Position numbers and translations under genes: made by a program. The notes under the pieces are model-generated. The model worked only from the letters and a program-made list of their open reading frames with translations. It searched no databases and was not told the origin of the DNA. From Negadavirga shengliensis (GTDB lineage Bacteria; Bacteroidota; Bacteroidia; Cytophagales; Cyclobacteriaceae), in NCBI RefSeq assembly GCF_042652345.1, contig NZ_JBHSJJ010000009.1:1-64000 (forward strand): 64,000 nt of DNA, given 5' to 3'. Positions 17,869 through 26,465 of the stretch are shown one piece after another (within the stretch, counting starts at the first letter, position 1; every line of letters starts with the position of its first letter).

Positions 17869-19434
17869 ATGACAAAAAACGAAATACCGTATAAGCCTTT
17901 ATGGCCATCATGGAAAGAGGCCACAACCTTTCCTTCCTTGTCCAAAAATTTGCGCGTGGACGTAGCCGTCATCGGAGCCGGAATTACCGGACTTACGGCA
18001 GCTTATCACCTGGCCAAAGCCGGAATGAAGGTCGCCGTACTGGAGCAAAGTCAGATAGGAGCAGGCACCACCGGCCATTCCACCGGAAACCTATACGCAC
18101 CGGTAGATGAAAGCACCCATTCAATGGATGACAAACACAACTTCCATATCCGGCAACTGGTTACGTTGTCACGGATAAAGGCTATTGATGCCATAGAGCA
18201 AAACATCAAACTGTTCGGAATGGATTGTGGTTTTAAAAGAGTCCCTTTTTACCTTTTTTCCACCCAAGAGGATAAAAATCATCAAAAGAAAATAGAGAGG
18301 GAAACGCGTGCATTGGACCATGCCGGACTGAAAATCCAAAATGAAGCCCCCAACTTCCCCTATCAATATACCTCCATGCTCGCACTGGAAAACCAGGCAC
18401 AATTCAACCCCTTGCAATACCTACAGCAGTTCGCCTCCATCATCACCGATAACAATTGCAGCATTTATGAAAACACCCAGGTGCTGGATGTTGAAAAAGG
18501 TCAGAGCTCGGTCCTCAAAACCTCTAAAGAAATGATAAAGGCTGAAAAAGTGATCATGGCAACGCATACCCCTAAAGGGGTGTACGGGGCACATGCCAAA
18601 ATGGAAACGTTTCGGGAATTCGCTCTGGCTGGAAAAGTAAAACAAAAATCCCCTGACCCTGGAATTTATTGGCATCTACAAGACAACAGAAAATTCTCCG
18701 TGAGATCTTATCATGGTGAAAACAAAGCTTATGTCATTGTCCTGGGAGATCCCTATCTTACAGGAAACACTTCCTCAAACTCCGATAGAATCAATAATTT
18801 ACAGGTCTATCTCAAAAATCACTTTGACATTGATCAGTTTGAGTGTTTATGGGCAGGCCAAAATTACAAACCTGCCGACCACCTCCCCTATATAGGAACC
18901 AGCTTGACCGAAAGCAATATCTATATCGCCACCGGATTTTCGGCAGATGGCCTGGTATATGGAACGGTAGCTGGAACGCTGATAGCCGATATGATTATGG
19001 GGAACCCTAACCCATACATAGATATCTATAACCCCAGCAGATTAACCTTTTTTGCATCAGCAAAAAGAACCGCCAAGGAAAACGTGAGGGTCCTTTCCAA
19101 CTTAGCAAAAACAGCTTTCGCGCCCGTGGACGAAAAAGCTTTCCATGATATAAAGCCCGGAGACGGAAAGATAACACATATCGACAGCAGAACGGTGGCT
19201 GCATACAGAGAACCTTCAGGAAACATGGTTGCCGTTTCCGCCATATGTCCGCATTTGGGCTGTCAGGTCAGATGGAACGGCGAAGAAAGAAGCTGGGACT
19301 GTCCCTGTCATGGGAGCAGGTTTTCGGCCTCAGGAGAAGTTTTAGAGGGACCGGCCTATCAGGGACTCCAACCCATCAAACTGACAACAAAAAAGAAAAA
19401 TAAACCAAGCCCCGACAGGAAACCAGACCGTTAA
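17869..19434 (+). CDS. FAD-dependent oxidoreductase with C-terminal Rieske domain
   Basis: The 521-residue protein joins a DAO-type flavoprotein to a Rieske [2Fe-2S] domain. The dinucleotide-binding motif DVAVIGAGITGLTAAYHL lies near the N-terminus, and the Rieske ligands are in CPHLGCQV and CPCHGSRF near the C-terminus (Cys-x-His and Cys-x-x-His complete). Family members oxidise amines or amino acids, but the substrate here is unknown. ATG at 17869 was chosen because the flavin fold follows soon after and it leaves about 120 bp for promoters against divergent treZ. An in-frame ATG at 17785 would add 28 residues and crowd that space. It appears monocistronic. Confidence 0.88.
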   Translation: MTKNEIPYKPLWPSWKEATTFPSLSKNLRVDVAVIGAGITGLTAAYHLAKAGMKVAVLEQSQIGAGTTGHSTGNLYAPVDESTHSMDDKHNFHIRQLVTLSRIKAIDAIEQNIKLFGMDCGFKRVPFYLFSTQEDKNHQKKIERETRALDHAGLKIQNEAPNFPYQYTSMLALENQAQFNPLQYLQQFASIITDNNCSIYENTQVLDVEKGQSSVLKTSKEMIKAEKVIMATHTPKGVYGAHAKMETFREFALAGKVKQKSPDPGIYWHLQDNRKFSVRSYHGENKAYVIVLGDPYLTGNTSSNSDRINNLQVYLKNHFDIDQFECLWAGQNYKPADHLPYIGTSLTESNIYIATGFSADGLVYGTVAGTLIADMIMGNPNPYIDIYNPSRLTFFASAKRTAKENVRVLSNLAKTAFAPVDEKAFHDIKPGDGKITHIDSRTVAAYREPSGNMVAVSAICPHLGCQVRWNGEERSWDCPCHGSRFSASGEVLEGPAYQGLQPIKLTTKKKNKPSPDRKPDR

Positions 19435-19634
19435 AAGAAACACTATGTAACCAAAAAGAACCGGAATGTTTGTTGTTTTTCCTGCAGGACACTGAAAATA
19501 ACTGAATCATCATTAAAAAAACAGTGATTTCTTCATCTTTAAACCACCTCCTATGTGTTTATCCAGCTTTTTGTGAAAAATGGTATGGCATTGGGTTTAT
19601 ATCAGGAAAATTTAACCAACTAAAATGTAAAATC

Positions 19635-20003
19635 ATGAAAATAATTAGTCGAAAAGCACATGGTTATTTGGATTATTTGGTAGGTATTTTACTCATTGCC
19701 TCTCCCTGGCTTTTTAATTTTTATGCTGGCGGAGCCGAAAGTTGGCTACCTATTATACTAGGAGCCGGAACCATTCTTTACAGCCTTTTTACCAACTATG
19801 AATTGGGCATGATAAAACTTATGGATATGAGAACCCATTTGGTCATGGATTTTGCTGCAGGAGCATTTTTGGCATTGTCACCGTGGATATTTGGATTCGC
19901 AGATATGGTTTTCGTCCCACACCTTGTCATTGGCTTAGGTGAAATTCTGGTCGCAATCATGACAAACCCCAAACCCGTTTCCCAAGAGGATTTACTCCAT
20001 TAA
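19635..20003 (+). CDS. SPW-repeat small membrane protein
   Basis: The 122-residue protein has four hydrophobic segments and two copies of the SPW motif: IASPWLFNF near residue 24 and LSPWIFGFA near 84. This is the hallmark of SPW-repeat inner-membrane proteins of unknown function. ATG at 19635 gives the typical short start MKIISRKAHGYLDYLVG; the longer frame from 19524 adds a 37-residue segment unlike the family. It lies between the oxidoreductase and the TreS-like gene on the same strand. Confidence 0.85.
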   Translation: MKIISRKAHGYLDYLVGILLIASPWLFNFYAGGAESWLPIILGAGTILYSLFTNYELGMIKLMDMRTHLVMDFAAGAFLALSPWIFGFADMVFVPHLVIGLGEILVAIMTNPKPVSQEDLLH

Positions 20004-20135
20004 ATACATTGGCCATTCAATATGGAATTTCAATCAACCATTTAGATTTGAATCTTCCACCCAAAAAATGGCCGACAAGACCTTGTAAAATGACTTCAAG
20101 CCCCCTGTGTAAGAGGAATAAAACCATAGTGGAAT

Positions 20136-21833
20136 ATGATCTTGATATGCAGAGTACTTCTGTTATTCCTCCTTCTTCAGGTACCATTACCGGTACCTGG
20201 GCAGGAAAATTTAAAAAACGAATACTGGCACACGCAGGCGGTTTTTTACAACCTGGAAATAGCTGTATTCTATGATTCGGACGGAGACGGCATCGGAGAT
20301 TTTCAGGGCCTCATCCAAAAGCTCGATTATTTGGAAACTTTGGGGATTGATGCCATCTGGCTTTCGCCTTTTCAACCGTCTCCCGGCAGGGATGACGGCT
20401 ATGATATTACCGATTTCTACGGGATCAATTCCGAATACGGCTCGCCCGGAGATTTTGCTGATTTTATCCATCAAGCCCAAATGCGGGGTTTAAAAGTTGT
20501 CATGGATCTGCCTCTGAATCATACTTCTATCGAACATCCTTGGTTTCAAAAAGCAAGATCAGATCAGGAATCTCCATACAGGGATTGGTACATCTGGTCC
20601 TCAACACTGCCTGAAAACTGGGATAAAGGTATGGTTTTTCCAGGAGTGGAGAATTCCACCTGGTCCTTCGACGAAGAGGCCCGGGAATATTACTTTCATA
20701 GGTTCTACAGCTTCCAACCGGATCTTAAGTACGCCAACCCCGAAGTACGGCTTGAAGCCAGAAAAATTATCGGCTACTGGTTAAATCAAAATATCGACGG
20801 GTTCAGACTGGACGCTGTTCCATTCATCCTGGAACAACATCTAAACGGACATGAAGAAAGTACTGAGGATTTTGACATCCTGTACAATATGAGAAAATAC
20901 CTCCAGTGGAGAAAAGGAAACGCCATATTATTGGGAGAAGCCAATGTCCTTCCCGTAGAAAATCAAAAATACTTTGGTGAAAAAAGTGATGGTTTGCATA
21001 TGATGTTCAACTTTTACCTTAACCAACACCTTTTTTTGGCACTTGCCAGTGAGGAATTCCAGGTGCTTTCAAACGCCCTGCAGGCTACGCGTGAAATCCC
21101 ACCATCCGCCCAATGGGCCAATTTTTTACGGAATCACGACGAATTGGATTTGGGAAGGCTTTCAGAGCAACAACGGCAACTGGTTTTCAACAAATTTGGA
21201 CCTGATAAAAACATGCAACTGTATGACAGGGGAATACGCCGGAGATTAGCACCTATGCTTGACAACAGAAACCACCTGGAACTCGCATATAGCCTTATGT
21301 TTTCGATGCCGGGTTCCCCGGTAATCAGGTATGGCGACGAAATAGGAATGGGGGATGATTTAAGTCTTGAGGAAAGGATAGCTGTCCGTACACCCATGCA
21401 ATGGTCGAATGAAAAAAACGCGGGATTTACATCGGCAGAAGAACCTTTTAGACCTATCATTGAGGAGGGGCCTTTTAGCTTCCATCAGGTGAATGTCTCG
21501 GACCAATTAAGAGATGAAAATTCCTTTCTCAATTGGACCATCCAGATGATTAATTTGCGAAAAAAATGCGGGGAAATAGGGCTGGGAGACTGGGAAATAC
21601 TGGATACGGGATCTGATCATGTATTGGCCATGAAATATTCCTTCAATGAAAAAACCACCATTACCATACATAATTTCGCGCCCGAAACACAGGAAGTGTC
21701 ATTGAAAATGGAAGAAACCGAAAAACTCCTGGATTTAATCACCGACAAAATCACTGTTATCCCGGAAGATGGAAATCTTAGGATTTCCGTCAAACCTTAC
21801 GGCTACCACTGGCTCCGCACCCACCATCCATAA
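20136..21833 (+). CDS. Exported GH13 enzyme, trehalose synthase (TreS)-like
   Basis: The 565-residue protein has a signal peptide (MILICRVLLLFLLLQVP, likely cleavage after VPGQ) followed by a GH13 barrel. It closely follows the TreS/alpha-glucosidase pattern: FYDSDGDGIGDFQGL, RDDGYDITDF, PLNHTSIEHPWFQKA, nucleophile Asp in GFRLDAVPF near residue 225, acid Glu in LLGEANVLP near 266, and FLRNHDELD near 332. TreS interconverts maltose and trehalose; related GH13 enzymes hydrolyse alpha-glucosides. An export signal is unusual for TreS, so it may instead be a periplasmic alpha-glucosidase or trehalose/maltose hydrolase. No maltokinase domain is fused. It lies 2.4 kb from the trehalose operon. Confidence 0.85.
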   Translation: MILICRVLLLFLLLQVPLPVPGQENLKNEYWHTQAVFYNLEIAVFYDSDGDGIGDFQGLIQKLDYLETLGIDAIWLSPFQPSPGRDDGYDITDFYGINSEYGSPGDFADFIHQAQMRGLKVVMDLPLNHTSIEHPWFQKARSDQESPYRDWYIWSSTLPENWDKGMVFPGVENSTWSFDEEAREYYFHRFYSFQPDLKYANPEVRLEARKIIGYWLNQNIDGFRLDAVPFILEQHLNGHEESTEDFDILYNMRKYLQWRKGNAILLGEANVLPVENQKYFGEKSDGLHMMFNFYLNQHLFLALASEEFQVLSNALQATREIPPSAQWANFLRNHDELDLGRLSEQQRQLVFNKFGPDKNMQLYDRGIRRRLAPMLDNRNHLELAYSLMFSMPGSPVIRYGDEIGMGDDLSLEERIAVRTPMQWSNEKNAGFTSAEEPFRPIIEEGPFSFHQVNVSDQLRDENSFLNWTIQMINLRKKCGEIGLGDWEILDTGSDHVLAMKYSFNEKTTITIHNFAPETQEVSLKMEETEKLLDLITDKITVIPEDGNLRISVKPYGYHWLRTHHP

Positions 21834-21860
21834 AACCCATCCATCGATGACATAAAAGGG

Positions 21861-21894
21861 ATATAGGGAACCCCTACTCAGGGAGTCCCTATAT
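21861..21894. terminator. Hairpin between convergent genes (probable terminator)
   Basis: ATATAGGGA at 21861-21869 pairs perfectly with TCCCTATAT at 21886-21894, with further pairing in the loop. It lies between the stop of the TreS-like gene and the stop of the SDR on the other strand. There is no clean T-run, so it is only probable. Confidence 0.55.
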
Positions 21895-21927
21895 TCTATA
21901 TAGACCCTATATCACACAATATGTCAC

Positions 21928-22815
21928 TCAAATAGTAGGTGTTCCCCCTGTTACCTGGACCGTTGATCCCGTCATATAACTGGAGTCATCGCAGGCCAAC
22001 AATACATATACAGCTGCCAGTTCAGCCGGTTGGCCAGCCCGTTTCATAGGGGTATTTTTTCCAAAGTTTTTTACTGCCTCACCTGGCATCGTTGCCGGTA
22101 TCAAAGGCGTCCATACCGGGCCTGGAGCGACGCAGTTCACACGGATCCCGTCGTCGGCAAGCAATTGCCCCATCGAGGCCGTAAAATTCTGTATCGCCCC
22201 CTTGGTGGCTGCATAAGCTACCAAAATAGGTTTAGGGTCATAAGCGTTTACAGAAGTGGTATTGATGATGGCACTTCCGGGTGGCATATGAGGTTTAGCG
22301 GCCTTACACAAGTAAAACATGGCATATATGTTTGTCTTAAACGTATAATCCCACTCCTCACTGGATAATTCTTCCAGGGATTCCCTGGCCATCTGATAAG
22401 CAGCGTTGTTCACCAATATATCTATCCTTCCAAATTCATCCACTGCTTTTTGGATAATTGCCTTACAATGGGATTCCTCGCTTATATCCCCTTTGACGCT
22501 CACCGCTTTTCTTTCCGCCTCCTCGATATAGGAGAGCGTCTTCTTGGCATCTTCATCTTCACTCAAATAGGATATCATCACATCTGCGCCTTCACGGGCA
22601 AAAGCAATGGCAACGGCACGGCCTATTCCTGAGTCACCTCCCGTAATCACGGCTTTCTTTCCCGCCAGTTTCCCGGACCCTTTATAGGTCATTTCCCCGT
22701 GATCTGCTTTAGGCTGAAGTGCCTCCTCAGTGCCCGGAACCTCCTGCTCCTGTTCAGGATATGGCGGCTGTTCGTATTTTTCCTGCGGATTTTTTGCCGG
22801 ATTGATATTTGACAT
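21928..22815 (-). CDS. Short-chain dehydrogenase/reductase, stress type
   Basis: This 295-residue classical SDR has an N-terminal extension rich in Pro, Glu and Gln (about 45 residues). Then come the cofactor motif KKAVITGGDSGIGRAVA, the NNAA motif, and the active-site Ser...Tyr-x-x-x-Lys (INTTSVNAYD and YAATKGAI). It ends with TGSTVQVTGGTP. The extended N-terminus is typical of the YghA/YhdF/general-stress SDR subgroup, NAD(P)-dependent oxidoreductases whose substrates are mostly unknown. The ATG at 22815 opens the extension, so the start is reasonable. The small membrane protein at 22949 lies upstream on the same strand. Confidence 0.9.
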   Translation of the reverse strand: MSNINPAKNPQEKYEQPPYPEQEQEVPGTEEALQPKADHGEMTYKGSGKLAGKKAVITGGDSGIGRAVAIAFAREGADVMISYLSEDEDAKKTLSYIEEAERKAVSVKGDISEESHCKAIIQKAVDEFGRIDILVNNAAYQMARESLEELSSEEWDYTFKTNIYAMFYLCKAAKPHMPPGSAIINTTSVNAYDPKPILVAYAATKGAIQNFTASMGQLLADDGIRVNCVAPGPVWTPLIPATMPGEAVKNFGKNTPMKRAGQPAELAAVYVLLACDDSSYMTGSTVQVTGGTPTI

Positions 22816-22948
22816 TTTAATGGGATTTTAATTGAAAATCAGATCATTTGCCTTCAGCAAACCCCTAACCGTCAATGCCATGACCGCCAAAACATATTGC
22901 CGATCAGCTTATACGACTTGGATTTACCGAAAGGCAGAAGCCCAGAAA

Positions 22949-23176
22949 TTAATCCGAGCCCTCTGTTTTGACGATTTTATTGTAGATACCCATCAGTAAA
23001 AAGGGCGCTGCCCATTGACCTACAAACAAAGACAATTTGTCTTTCCCTAATAATTTCAACGTCAGGGAAACACCCATTGAAGTCATGGAAGTCCATAAAT
23101 AAACGTCAGATGGGATTTTGGCGGTCTGATGCTCTATAGTTTTCGCTACTTTGCCTTCTTTCTGTTGCTCATTCAT
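22949..23176 (-). CDS. Conserved small protein with two hydrophobic stretches
   Basis: The 75-residue protein has a polar N-terminus (EHQTAKIPSDVYLW), a moderately hydrophobic segment (TSMTSMGVSLTLKLLG), and a second one (SLFVGQWAAPFLLMGIYNKI). The pattern resembles small hypothetical proteins I recall from other Bacteroidota genomes, but no function is known. It is probably membrane-associated. It lies 133 bp upstream of the SDR gene on the same strand. Confidence 0.7.
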   Translation of the reverse strand: MNEQQKEGKVAKTIEHQTAKIPSDVYLWTSMTSMGVSLTLKLLGKDKLSLFVGQWAAPFLLMGIYNKIVKTEGSD

Positions 23177-23563
23177 AATAATTTGGTTTAGTGTTAATAA
23201 TTATTTAAAAACAAGAATCAGATAATCCATTCCACAGACATTGTGAATGATTATCACTGAATGAATTTCCAAAAACTGTTCCAGCCGGAAGCCGACCGGA
23301 AAGTAATTCCATAAAAGCAGCCTAAAGCGTACATTCGCGGTTATTTAAACACCTGCTTACCCATGTGTCCGGGCAAACTGAAACGCCTGTAACATAATCT
23401 ATACAATCTGTAACACAAAATATACATAATTGGATACAAATAATTATAAATTATCAAATCAAAATCATATATTGGTGAGGTTCTAAAAAAATAATAACCA
23501 ATTGAATCGGATGTGGAAATACAATGAAGATAACCGCTTTAAATTCCGGCTGAATCTGCTTAT

Positions 23564-23681
23564 ATGAAATCGAGCATGACGCAAACGACACACACACTGG
23601 AATAATTATAAAACATATGAGGCAAGCTATCCCGACCTGAGGTGGGACAGGTTATGGCCGATGAAAAACAATTATAAACAC
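23564..23681 (+). repeat. Dispersed repeat unit with micro-ORF (copy B)
   Basis: The unit opens with ATGAAATCGAGCATGACG and a 13-codon micro-ORF (MKSSMTQTTHTLE, 23564-23605). It continues through AAGCTATCCCGACCTGAGG and GGACAGGTTATGGCCGATG, and ends in AACAATTATAAACAC before the next ATGAAA at 23682. The head matches 33085 and 33170. The tail matches 33241-33262 and the minus-strand copy near 291-345. Confidence 0.65.
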
Positions 23682-23784
23682 ATGAAAATTGGAGGACCTG
23701 AGGAAGGGGACGATTTTACTGTTTTGTGGTGGTTGTCTTTGTTGTCTTTGTTGTCGTGGTTGGGGAGTGGAATTTGGTTGTGTC

Positions 23785-23844
23785 TAAGCTATCCCGGCCC
23801 GGGTGTGGGACGTGTTGTGACCATTGAAAAGAAAATATAAACAC
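23785..23844 (+). repeat. Dispersed repeat tail leading into DUF421 start (copy C)
   Basis: AAGCTATCCCGGCCCGGGTG followed by a GACCATTGAAAAGAAAATATAAACAC tail is a diverged version of the tail at 23625-23681. It ends exactly at the ATGAAA that starts the first DUF421 gene, so the repeat supplies the start codon context. Confidence 0.55.
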
Positions 23845-24534
23845 ATGAAAAAAGAAGAAATAGATATAACCGACATTGAACGGATACTGTTGGGAGAGGC
23901 ACCGGCAGAATTTCTCATAGAAACACTTCTGCGTACGCTTATTATCTTTCTGGTTCTTTTGGTCTTTTTACGTCTGATTGGAAAGCGGATGGGCGGCATG
24001 TTAACCTTTACTGAATTGGCTGTGATGCTGACTTTAGGTGCGGTACTGGCTGTGCCCATGCAAACTCCGGACAGGGGGCTGTTACAAGGGATCATCATTT
24101 TATCAGGGATATTGTTCTTTCACCGCGGGCTCAACCTCTACGAATTCAAAAAACCAAAACTTGAATTCTGGACCCAGGGAAAAGCCACCATATTGGTCAA
24201 GGACGGCATCATTCAAAATAAAAATCTGAGATCAGCCAGAATATCGAAGCATCAACTGTATTCCGCATTGCGTAATAAAAATATTCTTAATTTAGGTAAA
24301 GTAAAAAGGGTGTACCTGGAATCATACGGTCTTTTCAGCATTTATGAGTTTGAAAAAAAGAGGGCCGGGCTTTCTATCCTGCCTTCTTCAGATGCAGATC
24401 TTATTGATTCCAAAAACAAAGAGGAAGTTGAATATATTGCTTGTCTGAATTGTGGGTATTCGGAAAAACCTGCCCAACCCAATCCGGTTTGTAAAATATG
24501 CAATAATCAACAGTGGAAAAAAGCTACATTCTAA
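23845..24534 (+). CDS. DUF421 (YetF-like) membrane protein with zinc ribbon, copy 1
   Basis: The 229-residue protein has hydrophobic segments in the first about 110 residues (TLIIFLVLLVFLRLIGKRM; ELAVMLTLGAVLAVP; a third near ILSGILFF). A soluble DUF421 domain follows (TQGKATILVKDGIIQNKNL; HQLYSALRNKNILNLGKVKRVYLE). A four-Cys zinc ribbon ends it (CLNCGY...CKIC). YetF-type proteins are inner-membrane proteins whose soluble domain faces the cytoplasm; the role is unresolved. ATG at 23845 is preferred to a TTG at 23824, which lies inside the upstream repeat. The paralogue at 24625 follows by 90 bp, probably in one operon. Confidence 0.88.
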   Translation: MKKEEIDITDIERILLGEAPAEFLIETLLRTLIIFLVLLVFLRLIGKRMGGMLTFTELAVMLTLGAVLAVPMQTPDRGLLQGIIILSGILFFHRGLNLYEFKKPKLEFWTQGKATILVKDGIIQNKNLRSARISKHQLYSALRNKNILNLGKVKRVYLESYGLFSIYEFEKKRAGLSILPSSDADLIDSKNKEEVEYIACLNCGYSEKPAQPNPVCKICNNQQWKKATF

Positions 24535-24624
24535 TCTACCTCAAGATTCCCTTATTTAAAAAACATATACTTTCTGTTTTGAGGCTCAGGGAGAATAACG
24601 GAACCACAAACAACCCCAACCGAT

Positions 24625-25311
24625 ATGGAGGAATACCCGATACATTTAGATGATATCCAAAGAATTATAATTGGAGAGGCCAACTTTGACTTTTACATAG
24701 AAATCATTTTCAGAATTGCCTTTATCTACTTTTTGCTTATGTCATCCATGCGCCTACTTGGCCAAAGGATGGCTTCCCAACTCAGCAGGATAGAAATGGC
24801 TGCTATGGTTTCTTTGGCCGCTGCCATCGGTGTCCCATTGCAGACCCCCGAAAGGGGCCTTTTACCCGCAGCCGTCATTGCTGTTGTGGTGGTTTCAGTG
24901 ACCAGAATGATAACTTTATGGGCTGCAAAAAGCCAGAAATTTGAAACCTATAGCCAAGGTGACATGGCAATTTTGGTTGAGGACGGCGTTTTACGGTATA
25001 AAAGCATGAAAAAATCCAGGGTGACGCGGGAAAGATTGTTTGCCGAATTGCGATCACAGGGCCTCACTCACTTGGGAGAAGTGAAAAGGTTATATTTCGA
25101 GGCAAATGGATCATTCAGCCTTATCATCAACGACACACCCATGCCCGGCCTTTCCATCATCCCGGAATGGGATGAAGATTTCAAAAAGGAACAACAAACC
25201 ACGGAGTTGATCATATGCGGAAACTGTGGTTACAAAGAAAATAACAGACATGCCCAACTTAAAAAATGTGTCCATTGTGGAGCCAACGCCTGGAATCAAG
25301 GTGTGTTGTGA
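24625..25311 (+). CDS. DUF421 (YetF-like) membrane protein with zinc ribbon, copy 2
   Basis: This 228-residue paralogue of the preceding gene shares its order: an N-terminal IxRIxxGEA motif, hydrophobic segments (IAFIYFLLMSSMRLLGQRM; MAAMVSLAAAIGVPLQTPERG), the soluble core (SQGDMAILVEDGVLRYKSM), and a C-terminal zinc ribbon (CGNCGY...CVHCGA). Paired DUF421 genes suggest a hetero-oligomer or specialised copies. It starts at an ATG at 24625 and is probably co-transcribed with copy 1. A weak hairpin follows the stop codon. Confidence 0.88.
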   Translation: MEEYPIHLDDIQRIIIGEANFDFYIEIIFRIAFIYFLLMSSMRLLGQRMASQLSRIEMAAMVSLAAAIGVPLQTPERGLLPAAVIAVVVVSVTRMITLWAAKSQKFETYSQGDMAILVEDGVLRYKSMKKSRVTRERLFAELRSQGLTHLGEVKRLYFEANGSFSLIINDTPMPGLSIIPEWDEDFKKEQQTTELIICGNCGYKENNRHAQLKKCVHCGANAWNQGVL

Positions 25312-25338
25312 ACCATCATCCCCCATATCTGCTGAGAT

Positions 25339-25356
25339 ATCCCATTTTGGGATTTT
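25339..25356 (+). terminator. Weak hairpin after the DUF421 pair
   Basis: ATCCCA at 25339-25344 and TGGGAT at 25348-25353 form a 6-bp stem followed by only three T residues. It starts 27 bases after the stop codon of the second DUF421 gene. It is a possible but weak terminator. Confidence 0.35.
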
Positions 25357-25465
25357 CCCCACTCACCCTGTTGCCTGTCAGATACAACAATCCATCCGAA
25401 TCCTTCCCCATCCCGTTCAGGACACCCACCAGACAAAAAGGGGCCATACCCGGAAACCAAGACAT

Positions 25466-25597
25466 CTATGGGGTTTTGTTTTTATGATCCGGCCCTGATT
25501 GATCTCTTTCCTTCCTCTTTTTCCAACCTATATACCCCAGCCATATAAAGCCTGCCAATAACACTATCACAACAAACATGATGAGTTCTAATCCCAT
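25466..25597 (-). CDS. 43-residue single-span membrane microprotein
   Basis: A minus-strand frame starts with ATG at 25597 and ends with TAG at 25466-25468. The translation begins MGLELIMFVVIVLLAGFIWL, then a GYIGW turn, a basic patch (KKRKER) and a polar tail. This is the classic shape of a small N-out/C-in single-pass membrane protein. It is too short to score on length alone, but hydrophobic span plus positive-inside residues support it. It is convergent with the DUF421 pair. No family is recognised. Confidence 0.5.
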   Translation of the reverse strand: MGLELIMFVVIVLLAGFIWLGYIGWKKRKERDQSGPDHKNKTP

Positions 25598-25814
25598 AAC
25601 AAAGAAGGTTTATTCAATATGCATTTCACAAGTATTTATTAAAAGTTTAACTTCTAAGAGAACCATTATTGCCAAATCTATGCCAGATCAAAATGCATCT
25701 CCTTTTAAATGGAAGAAACCGGGCATGACAACTATAAAAACACCCGCCGGGAAAAAACGCTTCACGAACCAATGACTGCCCACAGTCCGGACTTAAAGCC
25801 CCCTGTCTGCCCGA

Positions 25815-26330
25815 CTAGCGGCCGGCGTTTTTTAGCTTTCTAATCCTTGCATTAATTGAAGGTATATTTTCCCGTTCAACTTCCTGCAATATTAGCCTAA
25901 AGTCCTCTGTTAACTCTTTGTTACTTTGCAAAATATTATAAAGGCCCTGCAAAGCGTTTACTCTTACTATTTTACTTTCTTTTTTGTCGGTTACCCAATT
26001 TGTCAGCGTGTTCCAAACGTTGGCCGCTTCTTTTTTTGTCAAGTCAAGCCGGGATACCAATAATGCCAGGTGCCATTTTAACTCAATGTACTCTGCTCTG
26101 TGGCACAACATGAGGATATCATCTTTGTGTGTTTTCAGATAATCCGGTTTTCTCAGGGTTATTTTTTCGATGGCATCGGCAGCCCGCATGACAACCATTC
26201 GGTCGGTGTTGTAAAATTCCCTAAACAGTTCATCAAAGGTTTGTTGATCGTTTACGTGTTCAACAACTTGGTCAGCCATGCCGATTGAACGCCTGTCGTC
26301 ACCTTTCAATATGTCTTTAAAATGGCTCAT
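25815..26330 (-). CDS. HEAT-like alpha-helical repeat protein
   Basis: The 171-residue protein appears all-helical, with repeated helix pairs of HEAT type (VVMRAADAIEKITLRKPDYL; VRVNALQGLYNILQSNKEL). Such folds bind proteins. Its length (about three to four repeats) suggests a small scaffold or a DNA-glycosylase AlkD-like fragment, but no catalytic residues are recognisable. No signal peptide. It is downstream of the DnaE2 gene on the same strand, separated by 135 bp, so a separate promoter is likely. Function unknown. Confidence 0.65.
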   Translation of the reverse strand: MSHFKDILKGDDRRSIGMADQVVEHVNDQQTFDELFREFYNTDRMVVMRAADAIEKITLRKPDYLKTHKDDILMLCHRAEYIELKWHLALLVSRLDLTKKEAANVWNTLTNWVTDKKESKIVRVNALQGLYNILQSNKELTEDFRLILQEVERENIPSINARIRKLKNAGR

Positions 26331-26465
26331 TTATAGGTTGTCTTAATATGAAAGCAGTTTCCAAAACCAATCCGAACGGGAAATAATCAAAAATACGGAA
26401 GGTATTGAGGAAAATTGACCCAAACCCAACCTTGCTGAAAGATACGCAATTTCTGTAAGTCCTGG

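Larger units (their letters stand above)
23177..23844. other. Gene-free region with repeats before the DUF421 pair
   Basis: The first half (23177-23560) is AT-rich with no recognisable feature. The second half is built from two units of the dispersed repeat (23564-23681 and 23785-23844). Between them is a simple-sequence patch of TTGTCT/TTGTTG near 23730-23760. A 52-codon frame at 23682-23840 starts at the repeat ATG and crosses that patch. Its Trp/Leu-rich low-complexity translation is probably not a real protein. Confidence 0.55.

Noticed and set aside
23682..23840. 52-codon frame rich in Trp and Leu
   Set aside because: It starts at a repeat ATG and crosses a TTGTCT simple-sequence patch; the hydrophobic look is a product of that patch.
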